DNA from: Elusimicrobia bacterium CG03_land_8_20_14_0_80_50_18
Lineage (GTDB): Bacteria > CG03
Assembly: GCA_002780705.1 (NCBI GenBank)
Contig: PEUP01000042.1
Coordinates: 459 to 22,889 of the forward strand
Length of the DNA stretch: 22,431 nt
Reading direction: 5' to 3'
Shown: positions 14,515-21,018 of the stretch, in pieces
How positions within the stretch are numbered: position 1 is the first letter of the stretch
Layout: the number at the start of each line of letters is the position of its first letter
The notes under the pieces: generated by a model
Database searches by the model: none
Told to the model about the DNA's origin: nothing
Seen by the model: the letters and a program-made list of their open reading frames with translations, nothing else
Program-made: the position numbers and the translations under genes

Positions 14515-15852
14515 ATGAAAAATAGCGTTAGAGTGGGGATGTTTGTGAGCGCCGGTGTGGCGTTCACGGCTTTTGTTATCATAGTGCTCGGGAAAGTGCC
14601 GTTGCGCTCCGGTTATCACTTCAACATCGTGTTCAACGATATTTCCGGTCTCAGCGACGATTCCCCTGTGCGTATAGCCGGCGTGCAGGTAGGTAAAGTT
14701 CTTGATTTTGAGATAACCGAGGAAGGCAGCGCGAAAGTCAAGGTGCGTATAGACAGTAAATATATTGTTCGCCACGGATGCGCCGTCAGAGTCGTTTCCA
14801 CCGGTTTTATAGGAACCAAATATCTCCAGTTGAGCGTCGGAGATCCCTCGGCGCCGCGTATAAAATCAGGCGACACCATCAAAGGTATTTCGTCGGTCAG
14901 CATAGAGGAGCTTCTGGAATCGCTGAACCCGGAGGAAGGTGAGGACCATGCGGGCAAAACACTCAGGGATATTCTGAACAATATCAGGAGCATCACGCGT
15001 AAGATGGACATGGGGATAAAGGACGAGAACGATATAAAAAACATAATTCAGGACATTAAAAAATCTGTTAAGAATATCAGAGACTTTACCGACAGCCTTG
15101 ACGGCAAAGGCGAAGACCTGAAAAAAGCGCTTGAAAAATTTCCGGATCTTGTGGATTCCGCCGCCGACGCTTTTAAGGGCATGGAGAAACTCATGGCGAA
15201 GCTCAATGATTCCGAGGGAGCTTTTGACGCTCTAATATCGGATGAGGAAGTCGCCGGCGAAGTGAGGCAAACCGTGTCCAGCCTGAAAAAAGCCGCCAAT
15301 TCCGCCGAGAAAGCTCTCGGCCGGATAACGGGTTTTAAAACCTATTGGGATTACCAGCTCCGGTATAACACGGGGGACAATAAGTATCGCAGCGATCTCG
15401 GAGTGAAAATAGCTCCGAGGCCGGACAAGTTTTATTATCTCGGCGTGTCCAACATAAAGGAGAAAGCCGGGTCGTCGTATGATGTGTCTGAAAGCACGGG
15501 CGAGAAAATTGTATCCGCCGACGCGTATCTGGGCAGAGTTTTCGGCCCTGTCACGATTTTCGGCGGCCTGATAAAATCCGCCGGCGGTGTGGGGCTCTCC
15601 GTTGAGCCTTTCAAGTCACTGTCTTTTGAATCCAGGGCTTACCGTTTTGACAGGAAGGTAGATGGTGAAACCAAGCCCTGGGTTGATGTCAATGCCAAAA
15701 TCCGCTTCACAAACTGGCTCTATGTCAATGCGGGCGTCTCGGACGCTATGGAAAGCGCCAATTTTCAACTGGGTCTGAATCTGCTCTATCACGACGAGGA
15801 TCTGCCATATCTGTTCGGCCTGGGTTCTCTGGCCGCCACGGGAGCAAAATGA
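14515..15852 (+). CDS. mlaD: MlaD-type MCE-domain protein with a C-terminal barrel-like extension
   Basis: The 445-residue protein has an N-terminal membrane anchor (8-26) and one MCE domain (about 31-125) with the conserved GLSDDSPVRIAGVQVGKV (45-62) and GTKYLQLSVG. A long helical region follows (about 130-272: RDILNNIRSITRKMD, KNIIQDIKKSVKNIRDF). The C-terminal ~170 residues alternate polar and hydrophobic residues as in beta strands (YWDYQLRYN, FYYLGVSNI, SFESRAYRF, WVDVNAKIRF, QLGLNLLYH). E. coli MlaD is about 180 residues and lacks the last part. The arrangement suggests anchor, lipid-binding MCE ring, helical tunnel and an outer-membrane-facing barrel in one chain. The barrel call is inferred from strand periodicity only. 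Confidence 0.9.
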   Translation: MKNSVRVGMFVSAGVAFTAFVIIVLGKVPLRSGYHFNIVFNDISGLSDDSPVRIAGVQVGKVLDFEITEEGSAKVKVRIDSKYIVRHGCAVRVVSTGFIGTKYLQLSVGDPSAPRIKSGDTIKGISSVSIEELLESLNPEEGEDHAGKTLRDILNNIRSITRKMDMGIKDENDIKNIIQDIKKSVKNIRDFTDSLDGKGEDLKKALEKFPDLVDSAADAFKGMEKLMAKLNDSEGAFDALISDEEVAGEVRQTVSSLKKAANSAEKALGRITGFKTYWDYQLRYNTGDNKYRSDLGVKIAPRPDKFYYLGVSNIKEKAGSSYDVSESTGEKIVSADAYLGRVFGPVTIFGGLIKSAGGVGLSVEPFKSLSFESRAYRFDRKVDGETKPWVDVNAKIRFTNWLYVNAGVSDAMESANFQLGLNLLYHDEDLPYLFGLGSLAATGAK

Positions 15853-15867
15853 TGATGCTCATCAAAT

Positions 15868-17178
15868 ATGTTCGTCTGTAAAGATTGCGGTTTTCAGTCC
15901 CCCAGCCGTCAGGGCAAATGCCCTTATTGCGGGGAATGGGACACATTTTCTGAAGTGGCGGATGAGTCCACGAAAGGGTCTGCGGCAAGGGCCGATTACA
16001 GGACTTCTATGAAGATCTCCGCGATTGCCGCCCCGAAGGAAGAGAGGATAAGTTCCGGAAACAGGGAGATAGACCGTGTGCTCGGCGGGGGTATCGTAAA
16101 AAGCTCGGTGCTTCTTCTGGCCGGCGCTCCGGGTATAGGCAAATCCACACTTCTGCTTCAGACGGCCGCCGCGCTCAAAAAAGTCCTTTACATAACGGGC
16201 GAGGAATCAGCCGCGCAGATAAAGATAAGATCCGAGCGGCTGGCCAAAGGCGGCGATGTCAAACTTCTCGCCACAAGAGATATAAGCGAGGCCATACACG
16301 AGGCGTCGCGTCTCAAACCGGATCTCGTCATACTTGATTCTGTGCAGGCATTCAAAAACTCCGCGGCCTCGGCGGCCTCGCCCTCCGCTATCAAAGAAAT
16401 AACATCGCTGGTAGTGGAATACGCCAAGACGACAAACACCGCTTTCATTCTCTCGGGCCACATAACAAAAGAGGGTATTCTGCAGGGGCCTAAAATAATA
16501 GAGCACATGGTTGACGGAGTGTTTTATCTTGAGGAAAGCCCTGTGCACGGATACAGGCTGCTGTATTCAACGAAGAACCGTTTCGGGAACACCAATGAGC
16601 TGGCTGTTTTTCACATGACAGGAAGAGGCATTGAAACAGTGGAGGATCCTTCTGCTTTTTTTCTCGCCGGCCGCTGTAACGCGCCCGGTTCCGCGGCCCT
16701 GTGTTCTTATCAGGGCAGTTCGCCCTTCATCGCCGAAATACAGGCGCTGATAAACACATCTTCTTTTCAGTATCCGCGCCGTCAGGTCACAGGGCTGGAG
16801 CTCAACAGGGCATATCTCATCATAGCCATTCTTGAGAGATATCTGGGTTTAAAACTCTCCACCTGCGATGTTTTTCTTAATGTCGCCGGTGGTATCCGTA
16901 TCAGCGAGCCCGGCAGCGATCTTGCCGCGGCCGCGGCTGTTATATCGTCATACAGGAAAAAGACCATGCCTAAGGATATGGTTTTCACGGGAGAAATAGG
17001 CCTCGGCGGTGAGGTGAGGGGCGTTTCAAGGCTGGAAGAAAGAATAAAAAAAGCGGAAAATCTTGGTTTTCAGAGTGTTGTGCTCCCGGCGGGCGGGGCG
17101 CTCTACCGCGGAAAAAAAATAAAAGTGATTGAAGTCGGTCATATCAGTCAGCTCGGGGAACTCCTGGCTAAAAACTGA
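15868..17178 (+). CDS. radA: DNA repair protein RadA
   Basis: This 436-residue protein has an N-terminal C4 zinc finger (Cys4, Cys7, Cys18, Cys21), a RecA-like ATPase with Walker A GAPGIGKST (86-94) and Walker B LVILDS, the RadA-specific KNRFG motif (236-240) and a C-terminal Lon-like domain (GLELNRAYLIIAILER, VFLNVAGGIRISEPGSDLAAAAAV). RadA drives branch migration during recombination. The start ATG lies 15 bases after the mlaD stop and directly precedes the zinc finger; its ribosome-binding site is weak, so it may depend on readthrough from mlaD. Confidence 0.95.
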   Translation: MFVCKDCGFQSPSRQGKCPYCGEWDTFSEVADESTKGSAARADYRTSMKISAIAAPKEERISSGNREIDRVLGGGIVKSSVLLLAGAPGIGKSTLLLQTAAALKKVLYITGEESAAQIKIRSERLAKGGDVKLLATRDISEAIHEASRLKPDLVILDSVQAFKNSAASAASPSAIKEITSLVVEYAKTTNTAFILSGHITKEGILQGPKIIEHMVDGVFYLEESPVHGYRLLYSTKNRFGNTNELAVFHMTGRGIETVEDPSAFFLAGRCNAPGSAALCSYQGSSPFIAEIQALINTSSFQYPRRQVTGLELNRAYLIIAILERYLGLKLSTCDVFLNVAGGIRISEPGSDLAAAAAVISSYRKKTMPKDMVFTGEIGLGGEVRGVSRLEERIKKAENLGFQSVVLPAGGALYRGKKIKVIEVGHISQLGELLAKN

Positions 17179-17190
17179 TACGGCCCGTGT

Positions 17191-17205
17191 CCGGCGCAGC
17201 GCCGG
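17191..17205. repeat. Perfect hairpin between radA and the PIN/TRAM gene
   Basis: CCGGCG-CAG-CGCCGG, a 6-bp GC-only stem with a 3-base loop. There is no T tract after it, so it is not a standard intrinsic terminator; the next gene's ribosome-binding site begins 8 bases later. Confidence 0.6.
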
Positions 17206-17223
17206 GTGAATTGGAGGTTTATT

Positions 17224-18213
17224 ATGTTTATGTGGTTTGCGAGGACCTTTATTATTATTCTGGGTCCCATTATCGGTTATTTTAGTGTTTCGCAGGGGCC
17301 GAAGGGAATCCTTATCGGCACCGGCGCCGCTGTGCTGGTGATTTTCATAGAGTGGGTGCTTGAACAAGTTCCGCTTGATGACATCATCGCCGCGGGAATG
17401 GGTATAGTCATAGGTCTCATCGCGGTGAAGGCCATGGATTATATCGTGATCGTGACCTTCAGCGACAAGGCGATAGACATTTGGGAGCAGTATTCGCTCC
17501 TGATCAAATTAACGGCATCCTACACGGGAATGCTCATCGCCGTGAAAAAAAAAGGAGAGATGTACCTGCTGGATCAGAATCTTTCTTTCACATCAAAGAG
17601 ACTGCTTCCCGAGAGCACAACAGTGGATTCCTGCATTCTGATTGACGGCAGGTTGGTTGACATAGCAAAAGCGGGGTTTCTGAGCCGGATGGCGGTGGTA
17701 CCGCGTTTCGTAATAAACGAACTCCAGACGCTCGCGGATTCATCGGACGATTCCAAAAGGACCCGCGGGAAACGCGGCCTTCAAACCATCGCATTTCTGG
17801 AGAAGGAAGATTCCGGCGTGAGGGTGAAGATATATGAAAAAGATTATCCCGCTCTTGCCACCACCGACGAGAAACTGCTCAAATGCTGCGCGGATCTGAG
17901 ATCAAAACTCATGACATCCGACACCAATCTCGCGAAGGTCGCCGAGATCCGGGGCATAGGCGTTTTGAATGTTAATCTTCTTGCCAAATCGCTCAAGCCC
18001 GTTGTGCTCCCCGGAGAGGCGCTGGATGTGTTTCTGCTCAAGGAGGGAAAAGAGCAGCGCCAGGCCGTGGGTTATCTTGACGACGGCACAATGATAGTCG
18101 TTGATAACGCAAGACGCTTCATAGGGCAGAAAAAAAAGATTATAGTGGTGAGTTTTCTGCAGACGGACGCCGGAAGAATGATATTCGCGAAACTTGATAA
18201 TGACAGGGAGTGA
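17224..18213 (+). CDS. PIN/TRAM-domain membrane protein (YacL-like)
   Basis: The 329-residue protein has about four membrane segments (4-24, 28-46, 55-79, 92-108), then a PIN-like nuclease domain (about 131-255) with acidic residues at Asp135, Glu166 and Asp233 (TSDTN), and a C-terminal TRAM domain (about 262-322: GYLDDGTMIVVDNARRFIG). The order matches the YacL family, predicted membrane-tethered RNases with a TRAM RNA-binding domain. In many genomes YacL-like genes sit between radA and ispD, as here. I start at ATG 17224, 7 bases after GGAGG (17213-17217); an upstream in-frame GTG at 17206 overlaps that site and is rejected. The stop overlaps the start of ispD. Confidence 0.88.
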   Translation: MFMWFARTFIIILGPIIGYFSVSQGPKGILIGTGAAVLVIFIEWVLEQVPLDDIIAAGMGIVIGLIAVKAMDYIVIVTFSDKAIDIWEQYSLLIKLTASYTGMLIAVKKKGEMYLLDQNLSFTSKRLLPESTTVDSCILIDGRLVDIAKAGFLSRMAVVPRFVINELQTLADSSDDSKRTRGKRGLQTIAFLEKEDSGVRVKIYEKDYPALATTDEKLLKCCADLRSKLMTSDTNLAKVAEIRGIGVLNVNLLAKSLKPVVLPGEALDVFLLKEGKEQRQAVGYLDDGTMIVVDNARRFIGQKKKIIVVSFLQTDAGRMIFAKLDNDRE

Positions 18214-18898
18214 CTACAGGCCTTCCTGCGCGGTGCTCCTCGCCTCCGGCGTCGGGTTACGCGCGGGTTTTGCTTCTCCCAAGCAATTTGTGAAAATAGC
18301 CGGGAAACAGCTTTACAGGCACAGCCTTGACGCGCTTTTGGAAAGCGCTGAGATAGACACTGTGATACTGGCTGTCCCGCCGGGCAGAGTGAAGAAGATA
18401 GGCATTAAAAACCCGAAATTAAAAATCGTCGGGGGGGGGGCGAGGCGGCAGGATTCGCTATTTAACGCTCTTGAGGTTATGGATAAAGGTACACGGACAG
18501 TGCTTGTCCACGACGCCGCCAGGCCCTTTATAACAGACGCTCTCATTAAATCGGTCCTGACAGCGGCAGCCAGGCATGGAGCTGCTATCGCCGCGGGGAA
18601 GATAAATGATACGGTGAAAGAGGCGGAAGGAGATTTTGTCAAAAAAACTCTTGACAGGACAAAGCTCTTCGCCGCCCAGACGCCGCAGGCTTTCAGGGCT
18701 GAAGCCCGGGGCAGAATAAAAAATCTCCTCTCGGGCAAACGGTCGTTTACGGATGAGTCGGCGGTGATGGAGAAACTGGCTGTGCCGGTTGCGATCGTCG
18801 TTGTGGAAAGCTGTAATATGAAAGTGACGGACAAAAAAGATTTCACGATGGCGGCGAAGATGCTGGAAGATGGAATTCAGGAGGAAAAAACAAGGTGA
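18200..18898 (+). CDS. ispD: 2-C-methyl-D-erythritol 4-phosphate cytidylyltransferase
   Basis: The 232-residue enzyme couples CTP to MEP in the non-mevalonate isoprenoid pathway. It shows the CTP-binding N-terminus AVLLASGVGLRAGFASPKQF (11-30), with Arg21 and Lys28 where the catalytic Arg and Lys are expected. The usual second Ala of AAG is Ser and the Met after Arg is Ala. GGGARRQDSLFNAL (78-91), VLVHDAARPF (101-110), NDTVK, TPQAFR and TDESAVME are all in place. The ATG at 18200 overlaps the preceding gene by 14 bases; a TTG at 18194 is also possible. IspF is not in the window. A run of ten G at 18431-18440 encodes V-G-G-G-A in frame. Confidence 0.9.
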   Translation: MTGSDYRPSCAVLLASGVGLRAGFASPKQFVKIAGKQLYRHSLDALLESAEIDTVILAVPPGRVKKIGIKNPKLKIVGGGARRQDSLFNALEVMDKGTRTVLVHDAARPFITDALIKSVLTAAARHGAAIAAGKINDTVKEAEGDFVKKTLDRTKLFAAQTPQAFRAEARGRIKNLLSGKRSFTDESAVMEKLAVPVAIVVVESCNMKVTDKKDFTMAAKMLEDGIQEEKTR

Positions 18899-19401
18899 CA
18901 AAATTTACAAAAGGTCCGCCAATCAACGAGCGGATCGCGGCGGCAAAAGTGCAGCTCATTGATGAAAAAGGCAACAATGTGGGCCTGATAGAGACCTTCA
19001 AGGCGCTGAATATGGCCAGGGTCAAAGGCCTGGATCTGATGCAGGTTTCAGACAGGGAAGTGCCTGTCTGCAGGATACTTGATTATGCCAAATACAGATA
19101 TACGAAAGCGAAAAAAAACAAAGGCTCGAAACATGTTTCCACGCTCAAGGAAATCCGTTTCCGTCCGCACACTGACGATCACGACATAGAGGTGAAGGTG
19201 GGGAAGGCCAAAAAATTCTTTGCCATGGGTGACAAGGTCAAGGTGACAATATTTTTCAGAGGCAGGGAAAACGCTTTTAAAACCGAAGGCTACAAGCAGA
19301 TGGAGAAGATAACGGACATTCTCTCCGATGTCGCCAAAACAGAAGGCCCGCCGCAGCTGTTCGGAAAACGCCTTATTGCATTGTTTGTAAAAAACAAATA
19401 A
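18895..19401 (+). CDS. infC: Translation initiation factor IF-3
   Basis: The 168-residue protein has the IF-3 N domain (GPPINERI, VQLIDEKGNNVGLIETFKAL, GLDLMQVS), a basic linker with YAKYRYTKAKKNK, and the C domain (KEIRFRPHTDDHDIEVKVGKAKKFF, VTIFFRGRE). It binds the 30S platform and checks initiator codon pairing. The start is GTG, overlapping the ispD stop as GTGA and served by AGGAGG (18879-18884). Many bacteria use the rare AUU start for infC autoregulation; that is not seen here. The usual rpmI and rplT partners do not follow; a tRNA gene does. Confidence 0.95.
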   Translation: MTKFTKGPPINERIAAAKVQLIDEKGNNVGLIETFKALNMARVKGLDLMQVSDREVPVCRILDYAKYRYTKAKKNKGSKHVSTLKEIRFRPHTDDHDIEVKVGKAKKFFAMGDKVKVTIFFRGRENAFKTEGYKQMEKITDILSDVAKTEGPPQLFGKRLIALFVKNK

Positions 19402-19432
19402 AATTACGCGCGAGAAATATTTGTAAATCAGA

Positions 19433-19438
19433 TATTAT
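19433..19438 (+). promoter_or_regulatory. Possible -10 box of the tRNA-Arg gene
   Basis: TATTAT, 8 bases before the first tRNA nucleotide, placing transcription start at about 19445. No convincing -35 box was found at 16-18 bp upstream, and readthrough from infC is an alternative. Confidence 0.35.
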
Positions 19439-19481
19439 TTTTGGATGCGCCCGTAGCTCAGTTGGATAGAGCATCTGCCTT

Positions 19482-19848
19482 CAAAAATAGGAGCCTCCAT
19501 GCGGAAGAAAACGCATGGAGTGGATGCGGCTGTATGCAAGGAAGTCCCACTGCCCCATGGCAAGGATTATTTGCAGGAAACCGTTGGAGAAAAAGGATAG
19601 GAAGAATGTAATGAGTGATGTAAGGCCGCACCGCACTAAAGCCAAAGCCGATATAGGTTTGGCGAAAGTGATTGCGGATCTTGCCGCTAAAGGATGTGTT
19701 CCATGCATTCCTTAGATGGGCGTCTGACTATCTGGATTTGAAGATGGGATCCTCAGAGACTATACGCCGCAGGCCTGAAACGGTGAAGACATAGTCCAGC
19801 CAGCAAGTCCGCCTTAGGCGGATGGTCAGGGTAACCTGATGCGGGATG
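19482..19848 (+). other. Group I self-splicing intron (367 nt) between U34 and C35 of tRNA-Arg
   Basis: Helices can be paired by hand. P1: intron GAG (19491-19493) with exon CUU, giving the U-G wobble at the 5' splice site. P10: UAG (19488-19490) with the exon 2 start CUA. P2: CTCCATGCG/CGCATGGAG (19495-19503/19512-19520). P3: TGCGGC/GCCGCA (19525-19530/19766-19771). P4: TGCAAG/TTTGCA (19535-19540/19570-19575, one G-U). P5: AGTCC/GGATT (19543-19547/19564-19568) around TGCC-CCAT-GGCA. P6: GGA/TCC (19576-19578/19750-19752). P7: GACTAT/ATAGTC (19758-19763/19791-19796). P9: TCCGCC/GGCGGA (19808-19822). P9.1: TCAGG-GTAA-CCTGA (19826-19839). R-like CAGAGACTATA and S-like GACATAGTCC elements are present, and the intron ends in G. 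The layout resembles the IC3 introns of cyanobacterial tRNA-Leu(UAA). Confidence 0.92.
19611..19741 (+). pseudogene. Remnant of a PD-(D/E)XK-type homing endonuclease in intron loop P6
   Basis: An ATG at 19611, with AGGAAG upstream, opens a 34-codon frame ending at TAG 19713-19715. Its second half, TKAKADIGLAKVIADLAAKG (9-28) plus CIP, resembles the N-terminus of intron-encoded PD-(D/E)XK nucleases, where a K-G-D-I-G/A-x-A-x-V-I-A-x-L-x-x-x-G-Y pattern precedes a P-L-x-x-x-x-x-D-L stretch. A one-base frame change at the stop would continue with LDGRLTIWI and then stop again at 19739. The catalytic region is missing, so the intron probably no longer homes. It lies wholly within the 171-nt P6 extension and leaves the core intact. 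Confidence 0.55.
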
Positions 19849-19937
19849 CTAAGCAGAGGGTCGTAGGTTCGAATCCTACCGGGCGCGCAAAAAACCTTTG
19901 AATTTCTAATTGTTACAGGCAATCTGCCGGCGGCGGG

Positions 19938-19967
19938 TTGCGCTTTCCTGTAAAACTCGGCTATAAT
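19938..19967 (+). promoter_or_regulatory. Promoter of the membrane coiled-coil gene
   Basis: TTGCGC (19938-19943), an 18-bp spacer and a perfect TATAAT (19962-19967). Expected start is near 19974, giving a leader of about 57 bases. Confidence 0.65.
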
Positions 19968-19974
19968 GAAGGGT

Positions 19975-20024
19975 GCCGGGCGGAGGGCAAGCCCCTCAAC
20001 TCCGGCGACAAGTTATGGGGCAAG
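19975..20024 (+). promoter_or_regulatory. Structured 5' leader with alternative stems
   Basis: GCCGG (19975-19979) pairs with CCGGC (20002-20006), enclosing GAGGG-CAAGC-CCCTC (19983-19997). The 3' part contains GGGGC (20017-20021), which could instead pair with GCCCC (19991-19995) just before the TTG start. GGGCAAGC occurs twice (19985, 20018). It matches no riboswitch class I recognise. Confidence 0.35.
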
Positions 20025-20030
20025 CAGTAA

Positions 20031-20651
20031 TTGAGGATTAAAAGAAAATTCAAAGTTGCCGTCAGACGGGGAAACACACGGGGTCTGTTCATACTGCTTT
20101 TTATAATAGCATCGCTCACCGCGGGCTACCTTTATATCAGAGACAGGACGCTGCGGGAACAGATACTGAAAGTGAGAGGGATGCGCAGTTACAGCGAATC
20201 CGATAAGGAGCACATAATAGAAACAATTAAATGCGGTGTGCCTATAAGCGTTGCCGAATACACATTGAGGCAGGAGAAAAAGCGCGCGCAGGCCCTGAAG
20301 AAAAAACGCCAGCTCGCGCAACAGGCGGAACAAAAAGCTTTCGGCTCCCGCCCGGAAATGGAAAAGGAGTATAAGCTTGTCAGCAAAAAGAAAAATATGT
20401 CCAGGGCTAAACTGAAACTCATAGCCCAGATATTCGGTATTCTGGATTTTCTGGACTATTCCATACGCTACACGACGCTCAAAAACGAGAGCGAGCTTTA
20501 CGATTTTAACGAGGAGGGTTTGAAGGAGATTCTCTCCATATTTGTGGCCGCGGCGAACCGCAGGGGCGGCGCTTCGCCCGAAGAGATAGAAGAATACGGC
20601 CTTGAGGGGATTCAGGACATTAAGGTGTATAAGAGCCGCTACGCGCGCTGA
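20031..20651 (+). CDS. Uncharacterised membrane-anchored coiled-coil protein
   Basis: I do not recognise the 206-residue product. It has a very basic N-terminus (RIKRKFKVAVRR), one membrane segment (about 18-36, GLFILLFIIASLTAGYLYI), a charged helical stretch with coiled-coil character (about 75-105, rich in K, R, Q and E) and a helical C-terminal part with FGILDFLDYSIRY. Topology should be N-in with the bulk outside the membrane, by the positive-inside rule. The TTG at 20031 is chosen because it gives the only version that keeps the membrane segment, and a good promoter lies upstream; no clear Shine-Dalgarno supports it. A GIY-YIG gene follows 4 bases later, suggesting one transcript. Confidence 0.6.
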   Translation: MRIKRKFKVAVRRGNTRGLFILLFIIASLTAGYLYIRDRTLREQILKVRGMRSYSESDKEHIIETIKCGVPISVAEYTLRQEKKRAQALKKKRQLAQQAEQKAFGSRPEMEKEYKLVSKKKNMSRAKLKLIAQIFGILDFLDYSIRYTTLKNESELYDFNEEGLKEILSIFVAAANRRGGASPEEIEEYGLEGIQDIKVYKSRYAR

Positions 20652-20655
20652 AAAC

Positions 20656-21006
20656 ATGAGATTTCTTAAAAAATTCTTTAAGGGCGGAAAACATTACAGC
20701 GTTTATGTCGTCAGGCTGGACAACAAGGTCAAGCAATTTGAAAAGGTCTTTGACCTGAACAGGGGCAGGGATCTTGAGAAGCCCTGCGTTTATGTGGGAA
20801 TGACGGGGCTGAAAGTTTCAGAGCGTTTCAAAAATCACAAGAACGGACATAAGTCAAGTTCATGGGTGCACAAATACGGCATAGCGCTGATGCCCGCGCT
20901 GTATGAACATCTCAATCCGATGACATATAAAGAAGCCGTTAAAATGGAGGGTGACCTCGCCGAAGATCTGCGGCGGCGCGGCTACACCGTCCTCGGCGGA
21001 CACTAA
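20656..21006 (+). CDS. Small GIY-YIG nuclease-like protein
   Basis: The 116-residue product fits the GIY-YIG fold: YSVYVVRLD (14-22) at the GIY position and CVYVGMTG (44-51) at the YIG position, a Thr/Arg helix ERFKNHKNGHKSSSWVHKYG (56-75) with Arg57 as the likely catalytic Arg, and Glu98 in KMEGDLAEDLRRRGY (96-110) as the likely metal-binding Glu. It ends in TVLGGH, as do stand-alone relatives I recall from other bacteria. The start is ATG 20656, just after the preceding stop; an upstream extension to 20602 overlaps that gene and is not family-like. Its substrate is unknown. It is not inside the intron nearby and shows no homing-endonuclease DNA-binding module. Confidence 0.72.
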   Translation: MRFLKKFFKGGKHYSVYVVRLDNKVKQFEKVFDLNRGRDLEKPCVYVGMTGLKVSERFKNHKNGHKSSSWVHKYGIALMPALYEHLNPMTYKEAVKMEGDLAEDLRRRGYTVLGGH

Positions 21007-21018
21007 CTCAGCATCGCC

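Larger units (their letters stand above)
19447..19887 (+). tRNA. tRNA-Arg(UCU) interrupted by a group I intron
   Basis: Exon 1 is 19447-19481 and exon 2 is 19849-19887. The acceptor GCGCCCG (19447-19453) pairs fully with CGGGCGC (19880-19886). The D arm is GCTC/GAGC. The anticodon stem is TCTGC/GCAGA, and the T arm is GTAGG-TTCGAAT-CCTAC. Joining the exons gives a 7-base loop CTTCTAA with anticodon TCT, which reads AGA and, by wobble, AGG. The discriminator is G and CCA is not encoded. Standard tRNA scans that do not allow long introns would miss it. AGG and AGA codons are frequent in the neighbouring genes, so splicing matters for decoding unless another copy exists elsewhere. Confidence 0.93.

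Noticed and set aside
17191..17205. Intrinsic terminator after radA
   Set aside because: The GC hairpin is perfect but there is no T tract, and the next gene's ribosome-binding site follows at once.
19515..19715. 66-codon plus-strand frame starting at 19515
   Set aside because: Its first half runs through the P3-P5 core helices of the intron. Only the part from ATG 19611 looks like a protein remnant.
19728..19922. Minus-strand open frame of 64 codons containing APGRIRTYDPLLS
   Set aside because: It reads antisense through the 3' half of the tRNA and the intron; this peptide is a well-known artefact of translating tRNA genes backwards.
20656..21006. GIY-YIG gene as the homing endonuclease of the nearby intron
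   Set aside because: It lies outside the intron, is followed and preceded by unrelated genes, lacks a homing-type DNA-binding module and resembles stand-alone chromosomal relatives.
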